A stretch of DNA of 45,050 nt from Bradyrhizobium huanghuaihaiense (GCF_007830635.1 NZ_VLLA01000003.1:501003-546052); one strand, 5' to 3'. Counted from the stretch's first letter, positions 9,674 through 18,617 are shown. Numbers and translations are program-made. The notes: generated from the sequence alone by a model not told the origin.

Positions 9674-9899
9674 AGGGAACAACTCCCGGATATTGAGATC
9701 AAATCGAATGATTCAAACCTGGAACCCACCACGGCGGAAGGGCATTATGGCACCGTTCAGTAAAGCGCATCTTACCCGACCCTATTCCGCGTCCCCACCA
9801 AAATTAAGTAAGCTGTAACCTTCGGTTGAGTCGCGGCCGTAACGGTACACGATGCGAGCCTATAACCCGCTACCATAGAGCTGGCCCACGGCAATCCGA
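9674..9899. promoter_or_regulatory. Divergent promoter region between receiver and hybrid kinase
   Basis: 226 non-coding bases lie between two divergent signalling genes. The region is more AT-rich than its surroundings around 9785-9815. I do not see a strong palindrome or a convincing sigma-70 pair. Confidence 0.4.
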
Positions 9900-12725
9900 A
9901 TGACGTCGATGACGATGGCGAAGACCGGTCTGCGAGAGATGGACGTGCCCGCAACGATCGACCGAAGCACATTCCTTTCGACCCTGCCGGCCACCCCGAC
10001 CGACCGCACCGCCGCATTGGCGATCGTCGGCGTGTCCGCAATCCTGTTCGCGCTGGCCGTCCCGTTCGCAGGTATCCCGCTCCTGCCCGTTCCCGCCTTT
10101 GTCGCGAGTTATCAGTCCGCCCTCGCCGTCAGCGACACCGTCACCGCGGTGCTGCTGCTGTCGCAGTTTTCGGTCTTGCGGACCCGCGCGCTGCTGTGGC
10201 TCGCGACCGGCTATCTGTTCACCGCCGCCGCCGCGCTGGTCCATGCCCTCACCTTCCCCGGCCTGTTCACGCCGACTGGACTTCTCGGCGCGGGCCGGCA
10301 GACCACGGTCTGGCTCTACATGATCTGGCACGCCGGCTTTCCGCTCTGCGTGCTGGGCTATGCCTGGTTGAAGGAGGCCGATGGCGGCGCCAGGATTCGC
10401 GGCACGACGGTCAGCGCGATCTGCACCGTCGTGTTCGGCGTCATCGCCGCCATGGCCTTCTTCGCCTGGATCGTCACCGCCCAGCACGACCTGCTCCCGG
10501 TCCTGCTGCGCGACGGCCGCTACACGCCGACCATGATCGGCGTCGTCTCCTTCGTGTGGTCGCTGAGCTTTGCCGCGCTCGTCTCGCTCTGGTTCCGCAA
10601 GCCGCATACGGTGATCGACATCTGGCTCATGGTCGTGATGTGCGCCTGGCTGTTCGACATCGCGCTCTCGGCGATCGTCAACGTCGCGCGCTTCGATCTC
10701 GGCTTCTATGCCGGCCGCCTCTATGGCCTCTGCTCGGCGACCTTCGTGCTCGCGGTGCTCCTGGTCGAGAACGTCCGCCTCCAGGCCCAGACCGCGGGCA
10801 TGGTCGGCGCATTGAAACGAAGGTCGGACGCCGAACGCGACTATCACGCCGAGCGCGAGCGGCTGTTCACCGCCGTCGTCGAATCTTCCAACGACGCCAT
10901 CATCACCAAGTCGCTCGACGGCACGATCACGACCTGGAACAACGCGGCCGAACGCGTCTTCGGCTACTCCGCGGGCGAGGCGGTCGGCCGCTCCATCGAC
11001 ATCATCATGCCGGACGACCAGCTTGAAGACATCGCCGAGAACCTGGCGCGCACCCGCAATGGCGAGGTCATCGACCAGCAGGAGGCGGTGCGGCTGCACA
11101 AGAACGGTCAACCGATCGACGTGGTGCTGAGCCAGGTCCCGCTGCGCTCGACCGACGGCAAGATCATCGGCGCGTCCAAGGTGGCGCGCGACGTGACGGA
11201 GCGGAGGCGGGCCGAGATGGCTCTCAATCGCGAGATCGAGGAGCGCCAGCGCATCTTCGAGACCTCGCAGGACCTGATCCTGGTCACCGACGGCTTTGGC
11301 AATTTCATCCAGGTCAGCCCCAGCGTGAAGACCATTCTCGGCTTCAGCCCGGAGGACATGGTCGGGCATAGCGCGATCGAGTTCATCCACCCCGACGACC
11401 TCGAGAAGACCCGGGGCGAGATGCGCGCGGCGCGGCGCGGGGCGGTCAAGCGCAGCTTCGAGGCGCGCTACTACCACCGCGACGGTCACGAGGTCACGCT
11501 GAACTGGATGGGCACCTGGTCCGAGCCCGTGAAACGCCATTTCTTCATCGGCCGCGACCTCACCGAGAAGCAGGCGGCAGAGGCCCAGCTCAGGCAGGTC
11601 CAGAAGATGGACTCCATCGGCCAGCTCACCGGCGGCGTCGCCCACGACTTCAACAATGTGCTGACCGTCATCACCGGCACGATCGGCATCCTGGCGGATG
11701 CCGTGGCCGACCGGCCGGAGCTTGCCGCCATCACCAAGCTGATCGACGATGCCGCCGAGCGTGGCGCGCAACTGACCAAGCATCTGCTCGCCTTCGCCCG
11801 CAAGCAGCCGCTCCAGCCCCGCGAGATCGACGTCAATGCGCTGGCGCTCGAGGCCGCCAAGCTGCTGCATCCGACGCTGGGCGAGCAGATCACCATCATG
11901 CCGCAGCTCACCGAGGATGCCTGGCCGACCCTGGTCGATCCGGGCCAGCTCTCCACCGCGATCCTCAATCTGGCGCTGAACGCGCGCGATGCCATGCCCG
12001 ACGGCGGCACCCTGGTGCTGGAGACCCGCAACGTCTTCCTCGACGACGGCTATGCCAGCATGAACCCCGACGTCACCGCCGGCAATTACGTGATGATCGC
12101 GGTCAGCGACACCGGCAGCGGCATCCCGGCCGATCTGATCGATCGGGTGTTCGACCCGTTCTTCACGACGAAGGAAGTCGGCAAGGGCACCGGCCTCGGG
12201 CTCAGCATGGTGTTCGGCTTCGTCAAGCAGACCGGCGGACACATCAAGATCTACAGCGAGGAAGGCCACGGCACGAGCGTGAAGATCTACCTGCCGCGCT
12301 CGACCGGCGTGCAGGAGACCGAATTCGAGGTGCTCCAGAACGTCCCCATCACCGGCGGCGACGAGAAGATCCTGATCGTCGAGGACGACGCCTTGGTGCG
12401 GCAATATGTGGTGACCCAGGTCAAGAGCCTCGGCTATGCCGCGCTGGAGGCCGCCAACGCGGCCGAAGCCCTGATCATCATCGATGCCGACAAGGAGATC
12501 GACCTGCTCTTCACCGACATCATCATGCCGGGCGCCATGAACGGCCGCCAGCTCGCCGACGAGGCGGCCCGTCGCCGCCCCGACCTGAAGACGCTGTTCA
12601 CCTCGGGCTACACCGAGAACGCCATCGTCCATCACGGCAGGCTCGATTCCGGCGTGCTGCTGCTGGCAAAGCCCTACCGCAAGTCCGAGCTCGCCAAGAT
12701 GCTGAGGACCGCGCTCGCCAGTTGA
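9900..12725 (+). CDS. MASE4-PAS-PAS hybrid histidine kinase with C-terminal receiver
   Basis: A large membrane-bound sensor of 941 residues. Residues about 35-280 form a multi-helix integral-membrane sensor resembling MASE4. Two PAS domains follow (about 320-440, AVVESSNDAIITKSLDGTI onward, and 450-560). The phospho-accepting His is His582 in GGVAHDFNN. The ATPase domain shows NLALNARDAMPDGG, DTGSGIP, FDPFFTTK and GKGTGLGLSMV. The C-terminal receiver has Asp873 in LLFTDIIMPG and a Lys in LAKPYRK. The enzyme class is therefore certain but the signal is unknown. The ATG at 9900 is one of three closely spaced candidates (9900, 9909, 9915), none with a strong ribosome binding site. Confidence 0.92.
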   Translation: MTSMTMAKTGLREMDVPATIDRSTFLSTLPATPTDRTAALAIVGVSAILFALAVPFAGIPLLPVPAFVASYQSALAVSDTVTAVLLLSQFSVLRTRALLWLATGYLFTAAAALVHALTFPGLFTPTGLLGAGRQTTVWLYMIWHAGFPLCVLGYAWLKEADGGARIRGTTVSAICTVVFGVIAAMAFFAWIVTAQHDLLPVLLRDGRYTPTMIGVVSFVWSLSFAALVSLWFRKPHTVIDIWLMVVMCAWLFDIALSAIVNVARFDLGFYAGRLYGLCSATFVLAVLLVENVRLQAQTAGMVGALKRRSDAERDYHAERERLFTAVVESSNDAIITKSLDGTITTWNNAAERVFGYSAGEAVGRSIDIIMPDDQLEDIAENLARTRNGEVIDQQEAVRLHKNGQPIDVVLSQVPLRSTDGKIIGASKVARDVTERRRAEMALNREIEERQRIFETSQDLILVTDGFGNFIQVSPSVKTILGFSPEDMVGHSAIEFIHPDDLEKTRGEMRAARRGAVKRSFEARYYHRDGHEVTLNWMGTWSEPVKRHFFIGRDLTEKQAAEAQLRQVQKMDSIGQLTGGVAHDFNNVLTVITGTIGILADAVADRPELAAITKLIDDAAERGAQLTKHLLAFARKQPLQPREIDVNALALEAAKLLHPTLGEQITIMPQLTEDAWPTLVDPGQLSTAILNLALNARDAMPDGGTLVLETRNVFLDDGYASMNPDVTAGNYVMIAVSDTGSGIPADLIDRVFDPFFTTKEVGKGTGLGLSMVFGFVKQTGGHIKIYSEEGHGTSVKIYLPRSTGVQETEFEVLQNVPITGGDEKILIVEDDALVRQYVVTQVKSLGYAALEAANAAEALIIIDADKEIDLLFTDIIMPGAMNGRQLADEAARRRPDLKTLFTSGYTENAIVHHGRLDSGVLLLAKPYRKSELAKMLRTALAS

Positions 12726-12783
12726 GCCGGCGGCATCCCTGCGCTATCGCAAAGACGAACTCCTTCAGCGCACGAGGCCTGTC

Positions 12784-13779
12784 TTGAAGAATCTGCTCAC
12801 CGACATCGCCGGCGTCCGCGTCGGCCATGCCGAGGACGCCAAAGTCGCCTCCGGCACGACCGCGATCATTTTCGACCAGCCCGCGGTCGCGGCGATCGAC
12901 GTCCGCGGCGGCGGCCCCGGCACGCGCGAGGACGCACTGCTCGATCTCGCCAACACGGTCGAGCGCGTCGACGCGATCGCGCTGTCGGGCGGTTCCGCCT
13001 TCGGCCTCGATACCGGCGGCGGCGTGCAGGCCTGGCTCGCCGAGCAGGGGCGCGGCCACCGAGTCCGCGAAGCGCTGATCCCGATCGTGCCGGGCGCGAT
13101 CCTGTTCGACCTCCTCAATGGCGGCGACAAGGCCTGGGGACGCTTCTCGCCCTATCGCGACCTCGGCTACGCCGCGGCGGCCGCGGCCGGCGCGGACTTC
13201 GCGCTCGGCAGCGTCGGCGCGGGCTTCGGTGCCACCACGGCGACGTTCAAGGGCGGGCTCGGCTCGGCCTCGGCGATCACGCCTGACGGCGTGAAGGTCG
13301 CGGCGATCGTCGCCGTCAACGCGGTCGGCACTGTCACCGTCGGCGACGGGCCATGGTTCTGGGCGGCGCCGTTCGAGGTGGGCGGCGAGTTCGGCGGACG
13401 CGGCCTGCCCGAGAAGTTCACCGAAGACATGCTGCGCATGCGCATCAAGGGCGGTCCCGCGGCGACCGCGCGCGAAAACACCACCATCGGCGCCGTCGTC
13501 ACCGACGCGGTGCTGACCAAACCCCAGGCCAAGCGGCTGGCGATGATCGCGCACACCGGCTTTGCCCGCGCGATCTATCCGGTTCATGCACCGACCGACG
13601 GCGACGTGCTGTTTGCGGCGGCGACCGGCGAGAAGCCGATCGAACCGCTGGCCGGCCTCACCGAGCTCGGCACGGTCGCAGCCAATGTGGTCGCGCGCGC
13701 GATCGCCCGCGGCGTCTACAGCGCGACGGCGTTGCCGTTCCCCGGCGCGCAGCCGGCGTGGAAGGATCGGTTCGGCTAG
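12784..13779 (+). CDS. P1 family (DmpA/BapA-like) aminopeptidase
   Basis: A self-processing N-terminal-nucleophile hydrolase of the DmpA/BapA family, which removes N-terminal residues from short or beta-peptides. The 331-residue proenzyme opens with LLTDIAGVRVGHAEDAK, has the glycine-rich core LSGGSAFGLDTGGGV, and carries ARENTTIGAVVTDA, where family knowledge predicts cleavage between Asn232 and the nucleophile Thr233. The start is a TTG, supported by GAGG at 12773-12776 and by the N terminus matching the family. No signal peptide is seen, so it is cytoplasmic. It sits 58 bases after the hybrid kinase and could be read from the same transcript, with no evident functional link. Confidence 0.9.
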   Translation: MKNLLTDIAGVRVGHAEDAKVASGTTAIIFDQPAVAAIDVRGGGPGTREDALLDLANTVERVDAIALSGGSAFGLDTGGGVQAWLAEQGRGHRVREALIPIVPGAILFDLLNGGDKAWGRFSPYRDLGYAAAAAAGADFALGSVGAGFGATTATFKGGLGSASAITPDGVKVAAIVAVNAVGTVTVGDGPWFWAAPFEVGGEFGGRGLPEKFTEDMLRMRIKGGPAATARENTTIGAVVTDAVLTKPQAKRLAMIAHTGFARAIYPVHAPTDGDVLFAAATGEKPIEPLAGLTELGTVAANVVARAIARGVYSATALPFPGAQPAWKDRFG

Positions 13780-13828
13780 AAACGAAGCGGCGGGTCCGGC
13801 GTTACCTTGAGGGCCAAGGTGCACCGTC

Positions 13829-14053
13829 ATGCCGTCTTCCGTGATCCGCTTCTTTCGCTATGCGCCCGATCGTCGTGAGCTGAAGGTGACGTTCGTCAGC
13901 GGTCGCGTCTATGTCTATGAGGACGTTCCGGCCGAGCTCGCCGCCGCCTTCAAGGACGCGCGCGCGAAGGGAACGTTCTTCAACCAGCACATCCGTGACC
14001 GCTATGCCTGTCACGAGATCACGCGTGAATACTCCGGCCAGGCCGGATCCTGA
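13829..14053 (+). CDS. KTSC domain-containing small protein
   Basis: A 74-residue protein that matches the small KTSC domain family in length and pattern. It has an N-terminal SSVIRFFRYAPDRRELKVTF strand segment, GRVYVYEDVPAELAAAF, and KGTFFNQHIRDRY near the end. The usual Lys-Thr-Ser-Cys C-terminal motif of some members is not obvious here. The role of the family is poorly defined (some members occur with lysyl-tRNA synthetase or RNA-binding proteins), so no function is assigned. Its TGA is immediately followed by the stop codon of the convergent EF-hand gene (TGATCA at 14051-14056). Confidence 0.8.
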   Translation: MPSSVIRFFRYAPDRRELKVTFVSGRVYVYEDVPAELAAAFKDARAKGTFFNQHIRDRYACHEITREYSGQAGS

Positions 14054-14857
14054 TCACACGCTCATCGACATCGAAGAGGACGCGGTCGCGGAGGCAGCCT
14101 GCGACTGGCGCTGCATCATCTGCCCGAACCAGTCATAAGGCGAATTGCCGCCGCCGTTCGCCTTCGAGCTGCTGGAGGCGCCCGGCACCGTGGTCGACAT
14201 CTTGAAGCCGTCGGCATAGGTGACGGTGGTGGTGGTCGAGCCGTCGGCGTTGGTCGTCGTGGTCGAGGTCGATCCGCCGCTCGATGACGACGAGGAATCC
14301 GAGCCGCTGCCGGACGCATCTTCCGCGCCGTTCGCGCCATGGGCATGGCGGTGACCGCTCTTCAGCGCCTTCGACATCTCATCCAGGCTGACGCTGCCGT
14401 CCGCATTCGAATCCAGCTTCGAGAACACGTCGTCGGCCTGCGCCAGGTTGGTGCCGCCGGCACCGAGCGCGCCCTCGAATTCCGACTTGGTGATGTTGCC
14501 GTCGCCGTCGGCATCGATCTGCGAGAACAGGTGCTTCAGCGCGGCATCGCGGCCCGACGAGGTCGAGGACGTCGAGCTGGACGAGGTCGAGGTGGTCGCG
14601 CCGCCGGTGCCGGCCGAGGACTGGCTTTGCGCAGCGAACAACGCGTTCATCGTCTCCGGCGAGATCTGCGGATATTTGCCTGCATTGACCGACGAGGTCG
14701 TCCCACTGGTCGTGCTGCTGCCGCTGTCGATCGCGAACGGATTGGTCGGCGCGCTCTGCGAGGCTCCCGTCTTCTGCGTCGACGACGACGATTTCGAGTT
14801 CGTCAGCGACTGGATCGCGTCGAGCGCACTCGAGACGGCACCAAGAGCGAACAACAT
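14054..14857 (-). CDS. EF-hand, Ser/Thr-rich calcium-binding protein
   Basis: A 267-residue protein with two canonical EF-hand loops, DADGDGNITKSE and DSNADGSVSLDE, near the middle. Long low-complexity Ser/Thr/Gly tracts lie on both sides, and the C terminus contains SPYDWFGQMMQRQSQAAS. Such proteins probably bind calcium and may be secreted or surface-associated (calsymin-like in rhizobia), but no clear signal peptide is visible, only a mildly hydrophobic start (MLFALGAVSSALDAI). The ATG at 14857 was chosen because GGAG lies eight bases upstream. An ATG at 14893 adds 12 residues without a good site. It converges on and abuts the KTSC gene. Confidence 0.85.
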   Translation of the reverse strand: MLFALGAVSSALDAIQSLTNSKSSSSTQKTGASQSAPTNPFAIDSGSSTTSGTTSSVNAGKYPQISPETMNALFAAQSQSSAGTGGATTSTSSSSTSSTSSGRDAALKHLFSQIDADGDGNITKSEFEGALGAGGTNLAQADDVFSKLDSNADGSVSLDEMSKALKSGHRHAHGANGAEDASGSGSDSSSSSSGGSTSTTTTNADGSTTTTVTYADGFKMSTTVPGASSSSKANGGGNSPYDWFGQMMQRQSQAASATASSSMSMSV

Positions 14858-15110
14858 TGCACAACTCCAACCGATGCGGCATGCCGCAGCCAATGTTCTG
14901 CAGCTGAAGTCAGCAAGCGTCGTGCCAGCGCGAAAAGTTCAATGAAATCCGCGTCCGTCACGCTGTGCAGGTCGCGGGAACACCGGCAATTCATGCCGGT
15001 CGCGGCAGAAATTTCCGCCCACAGGAAGCGCGCCGCTGCTGCATTGCCCGCCACGGAAGCCCATGTTAGGCGAGGCCCATCGTCGTCCGGCCGCCACGGG
15101 AAACAGCGCC

Positions 15111-15812
15111 ATGACCCAAGCCTTTACCCCCCGCCCCCTGGCCATCGCGCCCTCGATCCTGGCCTCGGATTTCTCCAGGCTCGGCGAGGAGGTGCGCGCG
15201 GTGGACGCCGCCGGCGCCGACTGGATCCATCTCGACGTGATGGACGGGCACTTCGTTCCCAACATCTCCTACGGCCCCGACGTCATCAAGGCGATGCGCC
15301 CGCACACCAAGAAGATCTTCGACGCGCATCTGATGATCTCGCCCTGCGATCCCTATCTTGAAGCCTTCGCGAAGGCCGGCTGCGACCACATCACGGTGCA
15401 TGCGGAAGCCGGTCCCCATTTGCACCGCTCGCTCCAGGCCATCCGCGCGCTCGGCAAGAAGGCCGGCGTCTCGCTCAACCCGGGCACGCCCATCAGCGCG
15501 CTCGAATACGTCATTGACCTCGTCGACCTCGTGCTGGTGATGTCGGTCAATCCGGGCTTCGGCGGCCAGGCCTTCATTCCCTCCGCGATCAACAAGATCC
15601 GCGACATCCGGGCGATGGTCGCGGGCCGTCCGATCGACATCGAGGTCGACGGCGGCGTCGGCCCCGACGTCGCAGGCCCGCTGGCAGCTGCCGGCGCCAA
15701 CGCCTTCGTCGCCGGCACCTCCGTGTTCAGGGGCGGCACGCAGGACTCCTACAAGACCAATATTGCCGCGATCCGCAACGCGGCGCTCGGGGCACGCGGC
15801 GAGGCCATCTGA
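15111..15812 (+). CDS. rpe: Ribulose-phosphate 3-epimerase
   Basis: Interconverts ribulose-5-phosphate and xylulose-5-phosphate in the pentose phosphate and Calvin cycles. The 233-residue TIM barrel has the family motifs [68 protein letters not shown] and EVDGGVGPD. The metal-binding His and Asp residues are all present. The frame is open from 15063, but the ATG at 15111 gives the normal N terminus ([17 protein letters not shown]). The membrane PH-like gene follows after 49 bases on the same strand. Confidence 0.96.
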   Translation: MTQAFTPRPLAIAPSILASDFSRLGEEVRAVDAAGADWIHLDVMDGHFVPNISYGPDVIKAMRPHTKKIFDAHLMISPCDPYLEAFAKAGCDHITVHAEAGPHLHRSLQAIRALGKKAGVSLNPGTPISALEYVIDLVDLVLVMSVNPGFGGQAFIPSAINKIRDIRAMVAGRPIDIEVDGGVGPDVAGPLAAAGANAFVAGTSVFRGGTQDSYKTNIAAIRNAALGARGEAI

Positions 15813-15861
15813 TGGCTATTCGCGGTCCGAACCGGCCTTGCGGCCGCCGCGACCAACAGGG

Positions 15862-16461
15862 ATGGACGACATCCGCGCCACTCCGTTTTCCGCAGGCCTG
15901 CAGCGCCTGCGCGCCGAGGCCCTGCAGGACGGCGAAAAGGTGATCTGGCAGGGCCAGCCCGACGGCGTCGCCCGCATGATGATGTGGCGATTTCTTTGGT
16001 GGATCGGATGTCCCTGGCTGCTGCTGACCGTCGCCGCCGTCAGAGCCGATTGGATCGACCAGGCGGCCCATCCTCTCGCAATGCTTGGGGTTGCGATGGT
16101 TGCGGCCCCGCTGGTGATGCTGCTGCAAGATCTGCAGACGCTCTATCTGATCACCGATCGCCGCGCGCTGATCCTGCGAACGGCCTGGGGCCGACGGACG
16201 GTCAGCCAGACGCCGTTCGAGGCCATGGACGCCGTCTTCGAAATCCTCGACATCGGCGCCGGCGCCGGCCACCTCAACTTCGCATCAAGGCGATCGCCCC
16301 GTTCGCCCGATACCGACTACACCGGCCGCTATGGCTTCCGCTGTGTTCGCGACGCTCCGCGCCTGCGTGACATCCTCGAAGCTGCGCGCGCAGGCAAGTC
16401 ACGGCGGCCGCCCCAGGAAAAAGCTGCGGTTCTTACGGGCGCTGCGGAGCGAACTGCCTAA
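15862..16461 (+). CDS. PH-like (bPH) domain membrane protein
   Basis: A 199-residue protein with two closely spaced membrane segments (about residues 38-62, MMMWRFLWWIGCPWLLLTVA, and 72-94). A bacterial PH-like module follows, recognisable from TLYLITDRRALILRTAWGRR and the downstream beta strands. The sequence before the helices, EALQDGEKVIWQGQPDG, is the usual lead-in of this family (xxGExVxWxGxP). Its biochemical role is unknown. The frame is open inside rpe, but the ATG at 15862 gives the family N terminus. It may be co-transcribed with rpe. Confidence 0.8.
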   Translation: MDDIRATPFSAGLQRLRAEALQDGEKVIWQGQPDGVARMMMWRFLWWIGCPWLLLTVAAVRADWIDQAAHPLAMLGVAMVAAPLVMLLQDLQTLYLITDRRALILRTAWGRRTVSQTPFEAMDAVFEILDIGAGAGHLNFASRRSPRSPDTDYTGRYGFRCVRDAPRLRDILEAARAGKSRRPPQEKAAVLTGAAERTA

Positions 16462-16508
16462 AATTACAACCGCGACCCGTACTCATCCGGGCTTCACTGA
16501 TTCGCGCA

Positions 16509-16525
16509 AATCACTGCAAGTGATT
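16509..16525. promoter_or_regulatory. Short perfect inverted repeat upstream of small membrane gene
   Basis: AATCACT (16509-16515), three spacer bases, then AGTGATT (16519-16525). It lies 28 bases before the ATG of the 46-residue protein and could be an operator. Nothing in the sequence identifies a regulator. Confidence 0.35.
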
Positions 16526-16552
16526 CCCGCCTGCTTTTGACGGGAGCACATC

Positions 16553-16693
16553 ATGACGACGACCCTGGTCTGGACTGGCGTGGCGTTGTGGATTGGTTTC
16601 AGTGCATTTGTCGTGTTCGGCCCGTCGGCCGGACCGGTCGAGGCCCCGGCACGTTCGGCCCGCAGCATCCGTCGCGACCGCTATCGGGCCTGA
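16553..16693 (+). CDS. Small single-helix membrane protein, 46 residues
   Basis: The ORF (ATG 16553, TGA 16691-16693) encodes 46 residues. A short polar start (MTTT) precedes one hydrophobic helix (LVWTGVALWIGFSAFVVFGP, residues 5-24), a Pro/Ala linker and a strongly basic tail (SIRRDRYRA). The positive-inside rule puts the C terminus in the cytoplasm. GGGAG at 16542-16546 is spaced six bases from the ATG, supporting translation. Function unknown; similar tiny membrane proteins are frequent in Rhizobiales. Confidence 0.68.
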   Translation: MTTTLVWTGVALWIGFSAFVVFGPSAGPVEAPARSARSIRRDRYRA

Positions 16694-16896
16694 CGCCCAT
16701 GCAGATCGCCCTCGTGAAGCGCCAGCCGAAACGCAGGTGCCGGATTCCGGGGCGCCCGCATCCGAGCCTCGACTATTTCTTCGGTCGGCTCGAACGCACT
16801 GACGGCGCGCCGGTCGACGATAACAGGCTCGACAATTCGGACCTGGACCTCCGTCTCAGCGCCACCACTGACGATCTCCTTTTTCGGAACGACCCG

Positions 16897-17088
16897 ATGA
16901 AACCGCATTGCCCGAACTGCCTGAAGGAAATGACCAAGGCATCCGCCTCGCGTAACCTGTTCAATTGCGAGCCCTGCCGCGAGATCATCCAGTATTTTGG
17001 CGGCAGCGCGGACCACGGCGAGCCGGGGCCGCAATTCTCCTGGCCCATCCGCCGCAAGCGCGGCGCCCACACCGCTCACGCGGCCTGA
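16897..17088 (+). CDS. Small CxxC zinc-ribbon-like protein
   Basis: A 63-residue protein beginning MKPHCPNCLKEMTKAS, with a second pair in FNCEPCREI. The two CxxC pairs (residues 5-8 and 25-28) suggest a zinc-binding ribbon. The rest is polar and ends in a basic tail (RRKRGAHTAHAA). The frame is open further upstream, and an ATG at 16699 would give a 129-residue protein. The shorter form is preferred because the zinc ribbon then sits at the N terminus, but neither start has a strong ribosome binding site. Function unknown. Confidence 0.6.
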   Translation: MKPHCPNCLKEMTKASASRNLFNCEPCREIIQYFGGSADHGEPGPQFSWPIRRKRGAHTAHAA

Positions 17089-17095
17089 TTTCGTC

Positions 17096-17196
17096 TAAAG
17101 CGCGATGTGATCAGGATGAATCGCCATCGCGCTTTAGGTTATTGTTTGAGCATGATCTTTCCGGAAAACCGCTGCACACTTTTCCGGATCATGCTC
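17096..17196. repeat. Double palindromic repeat downstream of the kinase gene
   Basis: Two adjacent palindromes. TAAAGCGCGATG (17096-17107) pairs with CATCGCGCTTTA (17125-17136). GAGCATGAT (17148-17156) pairs with ATCATGCTC (17188-17196), with inner pairing of TCCGGAAAA/TTTTCCGGA. The second arm reaches the stop codon of the kinase/USP gene. The sequence resembles a repeat found dispersed in Bradyrhizobium genomes; it may also act as a bidirectional terminator. Confidence 0.75.
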
Positions 17197-18617
17197 TAGC
17201 CAATCTCCTCTTCATCCGCAGCCATCCGCGGCGGCCGCACCACGGTGACGGTACAGGCCGCCTCCGCGGCCACCTTGGCCGAGACGCTGCCGAGCAGCGT
17301 GCGGCGGAACGAGCTCTGCCGCGCGCCGATGATGACGTGGTCGACTTGGTTGACCTCGGCGAATTCCAAGAGCGCCGCCGCGGGATCGACGGCCTCCAGC
17401 ACGTGAACCGACAGCCGGCTTTCGTCGAGCTTCAGCGGCGTCGCCCAATGCCGGAGCGCGACCAGGCGGTCGATATGCTTGTTCGAGCCTTGCTCATCCA
17501 GCGTCCGGTCGATCGCGATGCGGTTCAGCTTGAGCACGTTGACGCAGGCAAGCCGCGCCGAGGGCAGCGTGGCGAGAATGCGCTCGGTGGTGACGCGCAG
17601 CGCTTCGTTCAGCTCCGGCGCACCTTCCGCCGTGTCGAGTGCGACGGCGAGGATCGGGCTCGATGCGATCTGAGCTGCGACATCCGATTTCGCGCGCGGG
17701 GCCATGACGCCCTGGTTGAAGCGCCGCCGCCAGGCGACGCTGAGCGGATCGCGCTTCAGCCGCTCCGAACGCGCGGTGAGCCTGACCTGGTCGGGATAAG
17801 CGAGATCGAAGGCGAGCTGGGATGCGGTCGGATAGCGCCACACCGGCTCGATCTCCAGACACCGCAGCACCACCTCCTGGAGCCAGGGCGGATAGTCGGC
17901 GCGAAGCGAACGCGGCGGGCGCGGATCGCGCCACAGCCGGCGCCGCATCGCGCGCAGCGTCTCGCCCTCGCCGAACGGCCGCTCGCCGGTGGTGAAGAAA
18001 TAGAGCAGCACGCCGAGCGAAAACAGGTCGCTGCGCGGATCGTCGCGCACGCCCGAGAGCCGCTCCGGCGCCATGTAGGGCGCGGTGCCGTAAGGCAGGC
18101 GGAACTCCTCCTGCAGGAGATCGGGCAGATGGTCATGGTGCGACAGGCCATAGTCGATCAGCACCGCCTCGCCGCTCTCGCGGAACATGATGCTGCTCGG
18201 CTTGATGTCGTGATGGATCACGTTCTGCCGGTGCAGGTCGGCCAGCGCGGTCGCGACCTTGGCGACGAGCTGCCGTGCCTCGTCATACGGCAGCGGCAGA
18301 TCAGGCAACCGCTTGTAGAGCGTGGTCCCGGGGATGCGCTCGATCACGACATAGGCCTGGTGCGCGAAATCGCCGGTGCCGAAACAGGTGGGCACGTGCG
18401 GCCCCGCAAGCCGCGGCAGGATCATCATCTCCATCTCGAAGGAGACGATCGCGGCGGGGTCCTCGCCCTCCGACACCCGCGGGATCTTCATCAGCAACGG
18501 CACGTCGATGCCGGGATGGGTGACGGTCCACAGCGTCGCCATGCCGCCGGCATGGACGCATTCGCCGATGGTGTAGCCGTCGATCACCGCGCCTGACTTG
18601 ACCAGGGGTTTCGGCAT
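17196..18617 (-). CDS. Ser/Thr protein kinase fused to universal stress protein domain
   Basis: A 473-residue bifunctional protein. Residues about 10-280 are a eukaryotic-like kinase: Lys44 in LLMKIPR, catalytic Asp137 in IHHDIKPSS, Asp155 in IDYG replacing DFG, and MAPERL. The residue normally Asn in HxDxKxxN is Ser142, so the second metal ligand is altered. Residues about 310-470 are a UspA domain ending with IIGARQSSFRRTLLGSVS, the nucleotide-binding loop, then ACTVTVVRPPR. No membrane segment is visible, so it is cytoplasmic. It starts six bases after the metallophosphoesterase stop, so the two form a kinase/phosphoesterase pair. The architecture is recognised as an existing family; its targets are unknown. 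Confidence 0.9.
   Translation of the reverse strand: MPKPLVKSGAVIDGYTIGECVHAGGMATLWTVTHPGIDVPLLMKIPRVSEGEDPAAIVSFEMEMMILPRLAGPHVPTCFGTGDFAHQAYVVIERIPGTTLYKRLPDLPLPYDEARQLVAKVATALADLHRQNVIHHDIKPSSIMFRESGEAVLIDYGLSHHDHLPDLLQEEFRLPYGTAPYMAPERLSGVRDDPRSDLFSLGVLLYFFTTGERPFGEGETLRAMRRRLWRDPRPPRSLRADYPPWLQEVVLRCLEIEPVWRYPTASQLAFDLAYPDQVRLTARSERLKRDPLSVAWRRRFNQGVMAPRAKSDVAAQIASSPILAVALDTAEGAPELNEALRVTTERILATLPSARLACVNVLKLNRIAIDRTLDEQGSNKHIDRLVALRHWATPLKLDESRLSVHVLEAVDPAAALLEFAEVNQVDHVIIGARQSSFRRTLLGSVSAKVAAEAACTVTVVRPPRMAADEEEIG

Noticed and set aside
9870..12635. A 921-codon minus-strand frame running antisense to the hybrid kinase
   Set aside because: Composition is dominated by His, Asp, Arg and Gly in the way expected from the complementary strand of a GC-rich gene. 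There are no domain motifs, and the sense frame is full of conserved kinase motifs.
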